Notes: a model not told the origin generated them from the sequence alone. A DNA stretch of 47,576 nt from Actinomycetales bacterium UBA1383 (GCA_002305415.1 DBQX01000046.1:175316-222891), one strand, 5' to 3'; positions 1 through 8,494 are shown, counted from the first letter of the stretch. Translations and numbers: made by a program.

Positions 1-924
1 GAGCCGCACGCCCCGCCGGCTGCCGCCCCGGCGCCCGAGGGCGCGCGCCAGCGGGTCTCCCCCGCCGCTCGGCGCCGCGCCGCCGAACTCGGTCTCGACG
101 TCGCCACCGTCAGCGGCACGGGAGGCGAGGGGGCGGTCACGCTGGCCGACGTCGAGGCCGCCGCCGCGGCCCGGCCAGCCCCCGTACCCGACGCCGGGCC
201 AACGCCCGGTGGCGCCGGTGTCCGCGCACCCGAGACACCGGCGCACGGCCCGGCCGACATGCGGCGCGCGATCGCGGCGGCCATGAGCCGGTCGAAGCGC
301 GAGATCCCGCACTACTACCTGGCCGAGACGGTGCCCCTGCGGACCGCCACCGACTGGCTCGCCGCGGCGAACGCGTCGCGCCCCATCACCGAGCGCGTCG
401 TGATGGCGGTCCTGCAGCTCAAGGCCGTGGCCCTCGCGCTGCGCGACTTCCCCGAGCTGAACGGCTTCTTCGAGGGCGAGGCGTACCGACCGGCGCCCGC
501 GGCGCACGTGGGGGTGGCGATCTCGCTCCGCCGGGGTGGACTGGTCGCACCTGCGATCCACGACGTCGCCGGGAAGGACCTCGCGCAGCTGATGCGTGAC
601 CTCACCGACCTGGTCCGGCGCGCCCGCAGCGGCTCGCTGCGCAGCTCGGAGTACACGGATCCGACCATCACCGTGACCAACCTCGGCGACCAGGGCGTGG
701 AGACCGTGTTCCCGGTCATCCATCCGCCGCAGGTCGCGATCGTCGGCTTCGGCCGGATCGCTACGCGCCCCTGGGTCGACGGCGGGATGCTGGGCGTCTC
801 GCCCACCGTCACCGTGACCCTCGGAGCGGACCACCGCGTGTCCGACGGTCACCGGGGCGCACTCTTCCTGCTCGCCGTCGCCGACCTCCTGCAGCATCCC
901 GACGCCCTCGAGGGGACCCCATGA
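1..924 (+). CDS. 2-oxoacid dehydrogenase E2 (dihydrolipoamide acyltransferase), 5' end outside window
   Basis: The reading frame is open from base 1, so the N-terminus (the lipoyl domain) lies upstream of the window; 307 codons remain. Near residues 19-55 is a peripheral subunit-binding domain (RVSPAARRRAAELG followed by GTGGEGAVTLADV), which normally docks E1 or E3. From about residue 87 runs the catalytic acyltransferase domain, ending with the active-site motif DHRVSDG (His about 278, Asp about 282), a variant of the usual DHRVVDG. The enzyme would move an acyl group from lipoamide to CoA in a cytoplasmic pyruvate or branched-chain 2-oxoacid dehydrogenase complex; the substrate cannot be told from this part. 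The stop overlaps the ATG of the acyl carrier protein gene by 4 bp (ATGA), so the two are translationally coupled. Confidence 0.9.
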   Translation, partial: EPHAPPAAAPAPEGARQRVSPAARRRAAELGLDVATVSGTGGEGAVTLADVEAAAAARPAPVPDAGPTPGGAGVRAPETPAHGPADMRRAIAAAMSRSKREIPHYYLAETVPLRTATDWLAAANASRPITERVVMAVLQLKAVALALRDFPELNGFFEGEAYRPAPAAHVGVAISLRRGGLVAPAIHDVAGKDLAQLMRDLTDLVRRARSGSLRSSEYTDPTITVTNLGDQGVETVFPVIHPPQVAIVGFGRIATRPWVDGGMLGVSPTVTVTLGADHRVSDGHRGALFLLAVADLLQHPDALEGTP

Positions 925-1163
925 CCGATGATGAACTCCGGAACGTCCTGATCACCCAGCTGCGCCGGATCGCGCCGGAGGTGGAGGAGGCCGAGCTGCG
1001 CGACACCGTCCCGCTGCGCACCCAGGTGGACCTGGACTCGCTCGACTGGCTCACCTTCCTGATCGGCGTGCACGACGCGCTGGGCGTCGACATCCCGGAA
1101 GCGGACTACGCGGCGCTGGTGACGCTCGCGGACCTCCACGCCTACGTGAGGGCGAGGCTCTGA
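921..1163 (+). CDS. acyl carrier protein
   Basis: An 80-residue acidic protein of normal ACP length. It contains DLDSLDW around residues 37-43, where Ser40 is the expected 4'-phosphopantetheine attachment site, followed by the typical helix-rich tail (DIPEADYAALVTLADLHAYV). Its ATG overlaps the stop of the E2 gene (ATGA), so stoichiometric production with the dehydrogenase complex is likely. ACPs carry acyl groups as thioesters. The context suggests this one could accept or supply acyl groups connected with the 2-oxoacid dehydrogenase rather than act in core fatty-acid synthesis; that role is inference. The gene is convergent with dnaG, with only one base between the two stop codons. Confidence 0.88.
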   Translation: MTDDELRNVLITQLRRIAPEVEEAELRDTVPLRTQVDLDSLDWLTFLIGVHDALGVDIPEADYAALVTLADLHAYVRARL

Positions 1164-1164
1164 C

Positions 1165-3036
1165 TCAGCGGTCCTCCACGAGGACGTGCCGCTGGGTCTC
1201 CAGCGCGATCAGCTCCGTGAAGAGCTCCTGGTAGCGGGGCGACGACGGGTCGGTGCGCTGCAGCTCGCCCTTCACGTCGGCGATCGTGCGCGTGAGGGCC
1301 ATCCTGACCAGAGAGGTGAGCACCCCGGCCGCGTAGGTGCGCACCCCCTCCTCGTTGGCCGCCGGCAGGGGGGCGACCGCGAACGCGGACACCATCGAGG
1401 CCACGGCCGCGGGGGCACCCTCGCGGATCCCGTCGAGCCACCCGGCGACGTCGTCACCCGCCGCGGTGGTTCCCCCGGCCGCCCGGATGGCCTCGTGGAT
1501 GGCACGGTGGGAGGGAACGACGAACGCATTGGGCCCGATGTCGTCGAACCCGCACCCGCTCGCCACGCCGGGCATCTGGAGGGCGACCTCGAGGGCCTCC
1601 CGCTCGAGCTTCGTGACCACGTCCTCCCGTGGGTCCGGCCCCGACGGCACCGGCGGCGTGTCCCCACGGCGCTGGGTGCCAAGGACCGCGCGACGGACGT
1701 CGTCCTCGTTCATCCCCAGCCATCCGGCCAGCTCCCGCGAGTACTCGCTGCGCAGCGCACGGTCACGGATCCGCGCCACCACGGGGACAGCCGCGCGCAA
1801 GCCGGCAACCCGGCCCTCCGCCGTACCGAGGTCGACGGTGGCGAGCGCCGCGCGGATCGCGAAGGCGAACAGGGGCTGGCGCCCCTCGATGAGCGCCCGG
1901 AGCGCCTGGTCCCCGCGCGCCTGGCGCAGTTCGCACGGATCCATGCCGGTCGGTTCGACGGCGACGAACGTCTGGGCCGCGAACCTCTGGTCCTCGTCGA
2001 AGGCCTTGAGCGCGGCCTTGCGTCCGGCCTCGTCGCCGTCGAACGTGAAGATGACCTCACCGCCACGGCTCACCCGCGAGGAGAAGGCCACACCCGCCGA
2101 CTCGTCCTGCACATCGCCGAGGAGGCGGCGGACGATGCGGACGTGGTCCTCCCCGAAGGCCGTCCCGCAGGAGGCGACGGCGGTCTCGACCCCCGCCAGG
2201 TGGGCGGCCATCACGTCCGTGTAGCCCTCGACGACCACGACACGGCGCTGCGCGGCGATGGCCTTCTTCGCGAGGTCGAGCCCGTAGAGCACCTGGGACT
2301 TCTTGTAGATGGCCGTCTCGGGGGTGTTGAGGTACTTGGGTCCGGGATCGTCGTCGTACAGCCGCCGCGCGCCGAACCCGACCGTCGTGCCGGTGACGTC
2401 GCGGATCGGCCAGAGGAGGCGCCCCCGGAAACGGTCGTACACCCCGCGCTGCCCCTGGCTGCCCAGCCCGCTCACGGCGATCTCCGCCTCGGTGAACCCG
2501 CGGTCACGGAGGTGCTTCGCGAGGTGGTCCCAGCCCTTCGGGGCGTACCCGACGCCGAACCGGTCCGCCGCCGCCTCATCGAACCCGCGGTCCGCCAGGA
2601 ACGCACGGGCCGGGCGCGCTTCGGGACCGCGCAGCTGTTCCCGGTAGAACTCCTCGGCGAGGGCGTGGGCCTCCACGAGACGCTGGCGCCGCCCGGGTTC
2701 CTCCCGGGGGCGGGCGGGACCGGCGCCGTCGTCGTCGTAGCGCAACTGCACCCCGACGCGGTCCGCCAGCCACTCGACAGCCTCCGCGAAGCCCATGTGG
2801 GTGGTCCGCTGGACGAACGAGATGACGTCGCCGCCCTCGCCGCAGCCGAAGCAGTACCACTGGCCGATCTGCGGACGCACGTGGAACGAGGGTGTCCGCT
2901 CATCGTGGAAGGGACACAGGCCCTTCAGCGACCCCACGCCGGCCGGGCGGAGCGTCACGGTGGCGGAGACGATCTCGTCGATGCGAGCCCGTTCGCGCAC
3001 CGCGGCGATGTCGTCCTTCCGGATCATGCGGGCCAT
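1165..3036 (-). CDS. dnaG: DNA primase
   Basis: A 623-residue replication primase that makes RNA primers for the lagging strand with the DnaB helicase. The N-terminal CHC2 zinc finger is visible (Cys41, His44, Cys62, Cys65). The Toprim core has VVVEGYTDVMA around 267-277 (Glu270) and the metal-binding TFDGDEAG around 331-338. The C-terminal third (about 480-623) fits the helicase-interaction domain. Between LLGD and EVIFTFDGD there is an extra stretch of about 19 residues (308-326) compared with my recollection of typical actinobacterial primases. The ATG has no ribosome binding site; TAGGAT lies 7 nt upstream, so it may be transcribed leaderless as well as read through from dgt, which ends 21 bp upstream. 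Confidence 0.97.
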   Translation of the reverse strand: MARMIRKDDIAAVRERARIDEIVSATVTLRPAGVGSLKGLCPFHDERTPSFHVRPQIGQWYCFGCGEGGDVISFVQRTTHMGFAEAVEWLADRVGVQLRYDDDGAGPARPREEPGRRQRLVEAHALAEEFYREQLRGPEARPARAFLADRGFDEAAADRFGVGYAPKGWDHLAKHLRDRGFTEAEIAVSGLGSQGQRGVYDRFRGRLLWPIRDVTGTTVGFGARRLYDDDPGPKYLNTPETAIYKKSQVLYGLDLAKKAIAAQRRVVVVEGYTDVMAAHLAGVETAVASCGTAFGEDHVRIVRRLLGDVQDESAGVAFSSRVSRGGEVIFTFDGDEAGRKAALKAFDEDQRFAAQTFVAVEPTGMDPCELRQARGDQALRALIEGRQPLFAFAIRAALATVDLGTAEGRVAGLRAAVPVVARIRDRALRSEYSRELAGWLGMNEDDVRRAVLGTQRRGDTPPVPSGPDPREDVVTKLEREALEVALQMPGVASGCGFDDIGPNAFVVPSHRAIHEAIRAAGGTTAAGDDVAGWLDGIREGAPAAVASMVSAFAVAPLPAANEEGVRTYAAGVLTSLVRMALTRTIADVKGELQRTDPSSPRYQELFTELIALETQRHVLVEDR

Positions 3037-3043
3037 GGTGGCA

Positions 3044-3049
3044 ATCCTA
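3044..3049 (-). promoter_or_regulatory. putative -10 box of a leaderless dnaG transcript
   Basis: TAGGAT on the minus strand, 7 nt before the dnaG ATG, in the short gap after dgt. No convincing -35 hexamer is visible, so this is only a candidate internal promoter. Confidence 0.4.
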
Positions 3050-3057
3050 GGTTCGTG

Positions 3058-4356
3058 CTACCACACCGTGCCCGACAGCATGCCGCACAGCCGGGCGTGC
3101 CACTGCAGGGCCGAGGTGTCGGTGAGTGAGGCGACCTGGTCGACGACGACACGGAGCCGCTCCGCCTCGGTGCCCGCCTCCAGGAAGTCCCCCAGGAACT
3201 CGGCCTCGAGTTCGGCCTCACCGCGCTCCATCAGGGCGTCGACGAGGTCGAAGACGACGGTGCGCTGCGTGAAGTACAGGGGCTCCTGCTCGCGGGGCGC
3301 CATCACGTAGGTGACGGCGACCCCCTTGAGGGCGAGGATCTCGGCGGCTGTCTCGCCCGGGACCACGAGGGAGGCACGGTAGCGGGTGAGGCGCCCCTCC
3401 CCGTACACCTCGCGGGTGGCCAGCTCCGCCGCCTGGCAGAACCGGCCGATGAGCTGGCTGGTCATGTTCTTCAGCGCGGCGAGGGCGGTACGGGACCGGC
3501 TGAACTCCGGCACCCAGAAGGACTGCGCGGCCACCCGCTCGAGCGCGGCGGCGACGGCGTCGGGCCCGATGTCGCTCCGGTACCAGGCGGCGGTCGCCTC
3601 GACGATCCGGGGGAGGTCGCGCAGGATGCGGGCGGGGTCGATCCGCCCTGAGGCGATGCCGTCCTCGACGTCGTGGACCGAGTAGGAGATGTCGTCGGAC
3701 AGGTCCATGACCTGGGCCTCGAGGCAGCGGCGCGCGGGCGGGGCGTCCTGGCGCAGCCAGGAGAACACGTCGGCATCGTCGTCGTAGACGCCGAACTTCG
3801 GGTTCGGTGACCCGTCCCGCCGCGTGGGGGCGTCCCCGGCGGTCCACGGGTACTTGCAGGCGGCGTCGAGGGAGGCCCGGGTGAGGTTGAGGCCGGCGGA
3901 ACGCCCGTCCTCCCTCGCCGTCTTGGCCTCGAGGCGCGTGAGCAGGCGGAGGGTCTGGGCGTTGCCCTCGAACCCGCCGATCCCCGCGGCCACGGCGGCG
4001 AGGGCGCGCTCGCCGTTGTGGCCGAACGGCGGATGCCCGAGGTCGTGCGAGAGGCACGCCGCGTCGACGACGTCCGGGTTGCAGCCGAGTGCGTGGCCGA
4101 GTTCCCTGCCCACCTGGGCCACCTCGAGGGAGTGCGTGAGGCGCGTGCGCACGAAGTCGTCACTGGACGGACCCATCACCTGCGTCTTGGCGCCCAGCCG
4201 GCGCAGGCCGGCACTGTGCAGCACCCGCGCCCGGTCACGCTGGAAGGCGCTGCGTCCGACGCCCTTGGGGGGCTCGGGAACCCAGCGGGCGGCATCGGAG
4301 GCGCTGTAGGCGCCGTCGTCGGCGAACTCGACGATCTCCTGCTGGCGGAGCGTCAC
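3058..4356 (-). CDS. dgt: deoxyguanosinetriphosphate triphosphohydrolase (HD domain)
   Basis: A 432-residue cytoplasmic dNTPase that splits dGTP into deoxyguanosine and triphosphate. The HD-domain signature is clear: His75 in RTRLTHSLEVA, His104-Asp105 in LSHDLGHPPFGHNGE, and the later Asp in MDLSDDISYSVHDVEDG. The start is GTG at 4356-4354, because TACCCT lies exactly 6 nt upstream and no Shine-Dalgarno sequence is present, which suggests a leaderless mRNA. It is followed after 21 bp by dnaG, a neighbourhood commonly conserved in actinobacteria. Confidence 0.95.
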   Translation of the reverse strand: MTLRQQEIVEFADDGAYSASDAARWVPEPPKGVGRSAFQRDRARVLHSAGLRRLGAKTQVMGPSSDDFVRTRLTHSLEVAQVGRELGHALGCNPDVVDAACLSHDLGHPPFGHNGERALAAVAAGIGGFEGNAQTLRLLTRLEAKTAREDGRSAGLNLTRASLDAACKYPWTAGDAPTRRDGSPNPKFGVYDDDADVFSWLRQDAPPARRCLEAQVMDLSDDISYSVHDVEDGIASGRIDPARILRDLPRIVEATAAWYRSDIGPDAVAAALERVAAQSFWVPEFSRSRTALAALKNMTSQLIGRFCQAAELATREVYGEGRLTRYRASLVVPGETAAEILALKGVAVTYVMAPREQEPLYFTQRTVVFDLVDALMERGEAELEAEFLGDFLEAGTEAERLRVVVDQVASLTDTSALQWHARLCGMLSGTVW

Positions 4357-4362
4357 ACCCCA

Positions 4363-4368
4363 AGGGTA
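4363..4368 (-). promoter_or_regulatory. putative -10 box of leaderless dgt transcript
   Basis: TACCCT on the minus strand, 6 nt before the GTG start of dgt. Transcription would begin at or next to the start codon. The -35 region is not obvious. Confidence 0.45.
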
Positions 4369-4448
4369 ACCCGGCGCGGCGGCTGGACCGTCAGGGGTCC
4401 ACAGGCAGGGGCGCGCGCCGCTACGCGAACCGGCGCGCCCGCCACACG

Positions 4449-4482
4449 CACCGGTGCCCCCGCCGTGGCGGGGGCACCGGTG
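4449..4482 (-). terminator. perfect 16-bp hairpin after malG
   Basis: CACCGGTGCCCCCGCC (4449-4464) and its exact reverse complement (4467-4482) are separated by only two bases; in RNA the loop would open to four or more. It sits 13 bp after the malG stop and about 90 bp before dgt. There is no T-run, as is frequent for actinobacterial terminators. It most likely ends the malEFG transcript and isolates dgt. Confidence 0.7.
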
Positions 4483-4495
4483 CCAGGGGTGGGGG

Positions 4496-5407
4496 TCAGC
4501 CCTTGACGGAGCCAGCGGTCAGGCCGGCCACGATGTACTTCTGGAGGTACATGAACAGGGCGATGATCGGGATGGCCGCGATGACCGCGCCGGCGGCGAA
4601 GAGCGACCACGGGGCGTTGCGCTCGTCCGACGCCCACACGTACAGGCCGACCGCGAGCGTGTAGGTCTCGGGCCGGTTCAGGACGATGCGGGCGAGGATG
4701 AACTCGCCGTAGGTGCTGACGAAGGACAGCAGGCCCACGACGGCGAGGATCGGCGTCACGAGGCGCATCACCATGCCCCAGAAGATCTGGGCGTGGGTGG
4801 CGCCGTCGATCTTCGCGGCCTCGTCCAGTTCCCGGGGGATGGTGTTGAAGAAGCCGTACATCAGGAAGGTGTTGGAGCCCAGGGCGCCGCCCAGGTAGAC
4901 CGCGATCAGGGCGAGGTGCTGGCCGATGCCCAGCATCGGGAAGACGTCCCCGAGGGTGAGCAGGAGCAGGAAGATCGCCACGAACGCGAGCATCTGCGGG
5001 AACATCTGGATGATGAGCAGGGCGGTGAGCCCCCCGCGGCGGCCGGTGAACCGGAACCGCGAGAAGGCGTAGGCCGCCGCCGCACCCATGACCACGGTGC
5101 CCACCGCGGCCGCCGACGAGACGATGAGCGAGTTCTTCATCCACGTCGGGAACCGGGTCTCGAGCAGTTCGGCGTAGTTCGCGCCGGAGACCTCGGAGAA
5201 CAGGGTCGCCGAGCCGGTGAGGGTGCCTCCCGGGCTCAGGGACGCGGAGAGCACGTAGAGGAGCGGGAACACCGCGTAGGCGATGATGACCACCGCGAGC
5301 ACGTGCTTCCAGCCGACCTTCGCCCACCAGCGCCCGCCACGCAGGCGGGTGTCGTTGGCGTCCGCGATGACAGGTGTGGTGACCTGTGTCGTTGTGGTGG
5401 TGGCCAT
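4496..5407 (-). CDS. malG: maltodextrin ABC transporter permease MalG
   Basis: A 303-residue inner-membrane permease of the CUT1 sugar ABC family with about six hydrophobic segments. The cytoplasmic EAA loop is clear (LDEAAKIDGATHAQIFWGM), which docks the ATPase subunit. I start it at the ATG at 5407-5405 (MATTTTTQV), not 15 codons further upstream, because this ATG overlaps the malF stop by one base (TGATG) and GGAGGAGA lies just before it. It would form the translocation channel with MalF for maltose/maltodextrin delivered by the lipoprotein MalE. A strong hairpin follows the gene. Confidence 0.93.
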   Translation of the reverse strand: MATTTTTQVTTPVIADANDTRLRGGRWWAKVGWKHVLAVVIIAYAVFPLLYVLSASLSPGGTLTGSATLFSEVSGANYAELLETRFPTWMKNSLIVSSAAAVGTVVMGAAAAYAFSRFRFTGRRGGLTALLIIQMFPQMLAFVAIFLLLLTLGDVFPMLGIGQHLALIAVYLGGALGSNTFLMYGFFNTIPRELDEAAKIDGATHAQIFWGMVMRLVTPILAVVGLLSFVSTYGEFILARIVLNRPETYTLAVGLYVWASDERNAPWSLFAAGAVIAAIPIIALFMYLQKYIVAGLTAGSVKG

Positions 5408-6993
5408 CAGAGGATCTCCTCCAGCTTGCGGGTCTGGCGGAAGCCGAGCCACGAGATGAAGCCGACCATCAGGAAGATGAGGATCGACAGCGCGCTGGCC
5501 AGGCCGTACTGCTTGACGCCTGACTCGAAGGCCACGGCGTAGACCATCGAGATCAGGATGTCGGTCTCACCGATCAGGACGGGCGCCCCCGGGAAGTTCG
5601 GTCCGCCGCCGGTGAGCATGTAGATCAGCGAGAAGTTGTTGAAGTTGAACGCGAAGCTCGCGATCAGGAGCGGCGCCACCGAGACCAGCAGCAGGGGGAA
5701 CGTGATGGACCGGAAGCGGCGCCACGGCCCGGCTCCATCCATGACCCCGGCCTCGGTGAGTTCCCCGGGGATGGACTGCAGGGCGCCCGTGGTGATGAGG
5801 AACATGTAGGGGAACCCGAGCCACAGGTTCACCCCGAGGATCGCGATCTTCGCCAGTGTGCCGTCACCGAGCCAGTTGATGTCCGCACCACCCAGCAACG
5901 TCTGGTTGATGATGCCGAACTCCCTGTTCAGCATGCCCTTCCAGACGAGGGCCGCGAGGAAGCCGGGGAAGGCGTAGGGCAGGATGAAGAGCGCCCGGTA
6001 CAACCGGCGGTTCTTCACCAGCGGGTCGTTGAACACGGTCGCCAGGAAGAGCCCCAGCGCGAACGTCGTGGCGACGCTGAGGATCGCGAACGCGAAGGTC
6101 CAGATCAGGATCTGGAAGAACGGGCCCGACAGCCTGGAGTCCGTGAACATCTTCGTGAAGTTCTCGAACCCGACGATCACGCGCCACCCCGGCACGAGCT
6201 GGCGGCCGTCCTCGGAGACGTACAGGCCCCGGTTGGGATCCGCGGTGAAGACGGTGCCGTCCTCCGCCGTGAAGGTGTCGGTGGCCTCGTCGAAGGTGAG
6301 GGTCGACCGGGCGACGTAGGCGAGCGAACCGTTGTCGGTCCGGAGCCACCCGTCGGCGGGATCCTCGCTGAGCGAGACCCGCAGCCCGAGCACCTCGGCC
6401 TGCAACTGCTGGATCTCGCTGATGGTGAGGACGCTCCAGCCCTCGACGGCGGTGACGCGGTCACCGTCGCTCTCCGCGTTGTCGACCGGAGCGAGGGGCT
6501 CGTCCGCTGTCCCCAGCTGGACGTCGCCGTCGCGCACGACCGCGAAGGCGAGGTCGTTGCCCTGCTGGAGCACGGCCACCGGGTAGGTCGGCGATCCCTC
6601 GATCCGCCGGTCGGAGGTCTTGAGGATCTGCTCGATCGCAGCGGGCTTGGTGGAGTTGTGGCCGTCACCATAGTTGGTGAACGCCACGAAGGCGGTGTTC
6701 GCCATGACGTACAGCTGGTAGACCGCCAGGAACACCAGGCCGGGGTACAGGTACTTCGCGGGGATCGCCCGCTTCGAGAAGTACACCCAGTTCGCGATGA
6801 TGAGCGCGGCCACCAGGAACGCCACGACGCCCATGGAGTTCTGGGCCCAGGCGGCGAGGATGCCGTAGAGGCCGAAGGCGTTGACCAGGGCCATGAGTAT
6901 GAGCTTCACGATGAAGCCGGGCCGGGAGATGTCGCGTGCGTGCGACAAGCGCCTCTCCTCAACCCTCACCGGTGTCTTTTCTTGCACCGTCAT
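5407..6993 (-). CDS. malF: maltodextrin ABC transporter permease MalF
   Basis: A 528-residue permease, longer than most CUT1 MalF-like subunits because it has a large extracytoplasmic loop (about residues 105-275) between early transmembrane helices and the permease core, like the P2 loop of Escherichia coli MalF that contacts the binding protein. The EAA motif is LTEAGVMDGAGPWRRF. The start at 6993-6991 (MTVQEKTP) is chosen because GGGGAAG stands at normal distance; an in-frame ATG nine codons upstream lacks a ribosome binding site. It lies downstream of malE, separated by a 104-bp gap with a hairpin, and overlaps malG by one base. Confidence 0.94.
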   Translation of the reverse strand: MTVQEKTPVRVEERRLSHARDISRPGFIVKLILMALVNAFGLYGILAAWAQNSMGVVAFLVAALIIANWVYFSKRAIPAKYLYPGLVFLAVYQLYVMANTAFVAFTNYGDGHNSTKPAAIEQILKTSDRRIEGSPTYPVAVLQQGNDLAFAVVRDGDVQLGTADEPLAPVDNAESDGDRVTAVEGWSVLTISEIQQLQAEVLGLRVSLSEDPADGWLRTDNGSLAYVARSTLTFDEATDTFTAEDGTVFTADPNRGLYVSEDGRQLVPGWRVIVGFENFTKMFTDSRLSGPFFQILIWTFAFAILSVATTFALGLFLATVFNDPLVKNRRLYRALFILPYAFPGFLAALVWKGMLNREFGIINQTLLGGADINWLGDGTLAKIAILGVNLWLGFPYMFLITTGALQSIPGELTEAGVMDGAGPWRRFRSITFPLLLVSVAPLLIASFAFNFNNFSLIYMLTGGGPNFPGAPVLIGETDILISMVYAVAFESGVKQYGLASALSILIFLMVGFISWLGFRQTRKLEEIL

Positions 6994-7039
6994 TGGAGTT
7001 CTTCCCCGTTCTCGCGTCATTGCGACGGCGTTGGATGCA

Positions 7040-7079
7040 GGTGTGGGCCGCCCTGCAATCCCGCGGAACGGCCCACACC
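7040..7079 (-). repeat. stem-loop in the malE-malF gap
   Basis: An 11-bp perfect inverted repeat (GGTGTGGGCCG, 7040-7050, with CGGCCCACACC, 7069-7079) around an 18-nt loop lies between malE and malF. A hairpin here could stop most transcripts after malE or protect the malE 3' end, giving more binding protein than permease. The effect on expression is inferred from position. Confidence 0.6.
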
Positions 7080-7098
7080 GGTCATCTCAACTCGACCG

Positions 7099-8334
7099 TC
7101 AGAAGGCGGCCTCGATGTTCTGGATCATCTGGTTCCACGCAGCGACCGGGTCGGACGCGGTGCCGTTGATGATGCTGATCTGGGTCGAGCCCCAGAAGCT
7201 CCACACCGCGGCCATCTGCGGGATGGCAGGCATGGGCAGGCCCTGGGCGCCCGCCTCGCCGAAGCCCGCGAGGATCGGGTCGTCGACGCGGTCGGCGGCC
7301 TCGGTCATGGCCGGGGTACGGCCGGCGAACTCGTACAGGCTGAACTGCACGTCGGGGGTCGCGATCCAGTCGAGGAACTGGTTCGCGAGGAGCGCGTTCT
7401 GGGACTGCGAGGAGAGGTAGACACCCTGCACGCCGACGAACGGAGCCGAGGGCTGGCCACCTGCGGACGGGACGGGCAGCACGGTGATGTCCATGCCGGC
7501 GTCCTCGAAGTCGCCGGTCCACCACGGGCCGGTGATAATGTACGGGCTCTTGCCGTCGAGGAAGGCCTGCTTGGCCTGGTCCGGGCCGATGGAGGCGTTG
7601 ACGGCGCCGGCCTGGGCCATGGTCACGAGGTAGTTCGCGAAGGCCGCGCCGGCCTCGCCGCCCATGCCGATCTCCGAGGTGTAGGAGCCGGTCTCATCGG
7701 CCACGAACACGGGGGCGCCGAACGAGGTCTGGATCGGGTACATGTGGTAGGCGTCGCCCGAGTCACCCTGCTGGATGAGGATCGGGTACTCGGCCTCCGC
7801 CGGCTTGGCCGCGATCAGCTCGTCGAAGGTCGCGGGCGTCTCGGACGCCAGCGCGTTGTTCCGTACGAGCGCGATGTTCTCGATCGAGTAGGGCACGCCG
7901 TACAGCTGTCCGTCGTACATGAAGCCGTTGACGGCGGCCGGGGTGAAGTCGCCCATCTTGTCGCCGAGCTCAACCGGTGCCACGACACCGTTCGAGACGA
8001 GCTCGCCGACCCAGTCGTGCGCGCCCACCACGAGGTCCGGGCCCTGGCCGGTCGGGGCCTGCGCCACGAAGTCGGGGCGAAGGTCCGCGGACGGCTTCTG
8101 GATGACGTCGAGCGCCACGCCGGTCTCGGCGGTGAACTCCTCACCGAGGGTGGTGAACGCGTCGATACGGGTCTCGTCCACCCACACCGTCAGCGTGCCG
8201 GCGGTCGCGCCACCTCCTGTCGTCTCGCCGCCACCGGTCGCGGTGGTGGTCTCCTCGGCGCCGCCTCCGCCGCCACAGGCGGCGAGGGTGACGGCGAGCC
8301 CGGCTGCGCCGGCGAGCATGATGCTCCGTCGCAT
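7099..8334 (-). CDS. malE: maltodextrin-binding lipoprotein MalE
   Basis: A 411-residue extracellular solute-binding protein (family 1). It starts at the ATG 8334-8332, preceded by AAAGGAG; the frame is open upstream but has no good start. The signal peptide ends in a lipobox (LAAC, Cys20), so the protein would be lipid-anchored outside the membrane, followed by a Gly/Thr-rich linker. The mature part (SVWVDE-type beginning LTVWVDETR, later GKSPYIITGPWW and GVQGVYLSSQS) matches maltose/maltodextrin-binding proteins. It captures maltodextrins and hands them to MalF-MalG. It is the first gene of the operon and diverges from the LacI-type regulator. Confidence 0.93.
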   Translation of the reverse strand: MRRSIMLAGAAGLAVTLAACGGGGGAEETTTATGGGETTGGGATAGTLTVWVDETRIDAFTTLGEEFTAETGVALDVIQKPSADLRPDFVAQAPTGQGPDLVVGAHDWVGELVSNGVVAPVELGDKMGDFTPAAVNGFMYDGQLYGVPYSIENIALVRNNALASETPATFDELIAAKPAEAEYPILIQQGDSGDAYHMYPIQTSFGAPVFVADETGSYTSEIGMGGEAGAAFANYLVTMAQAGAVNASIGPDQAKQAFLDGKSPYIITGPWWTGDFEDAGMDITVLPVPSAGGQPSAPFVGVQGVYLSSQSQNALLANQFLDWIATPDVQFSLYEFAGRTPAMTEAADRVDDPILAGFGEAGAQGLPMPAIPQMAAVWSFWGSTQISIINGTASDPVAAWNQMIQNIEAAF

Positions 8335-8415
8335 GTCTTCTCCTTTGGTTTCGGGGTCTGTGAACCTCTTGTGATGCCGGTCGCACTTCATTGGATCGTC
8401 GCCGGCTTGTCATGA

Positions 8416-8444
8416 ACACTACGATGGCTCTACCGAACGCTCAA
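8416..8444 (-). promoter_or_regulatory. malE promoter
   Basis: On the minus strand TTGAGC (8444-8439), a 17-bp spacer and TAGTGT (8421-8416) form a good primary sigma-factor promoter. Transcription would start near 8409 and leave about 75 nt of 5' UTR before malE. The promoter lies in the region shared with the divergent LacI-type gene, where the regulator is expected to bind. Confidence 0.6.
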
Positions 8445-8481
8445 GAGTTTGCTGTAAGTTTCAGGTCACAATCTGACAACC

Positions 8482-8494
8482 ACCCGTCACGGGT
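8482..8494. promoter_or_regulatory. palindrome, candidate operator of the LacI-type regulator
   Basis: ACCCGTCACGGGT is a perfect 13-bp inverted repeat with a single central base, 19 bp before the regulator's ATG. It lies upstream of the malE promoter and near the regulator's own start, so autoregulation is possible. It does not have the central CG of the usual LacI-family operator, so the assignment is weak. Confidence 0.35.

Noticed and set aside
1186..3129. Open frame of 647 codons on the plus strand opposite dnaG
   Set aside because: It lies wholly antisense to a clear primase gene and its translation is low-complexity Arg/Gly/His-rich; such frames are expected at this GC content.
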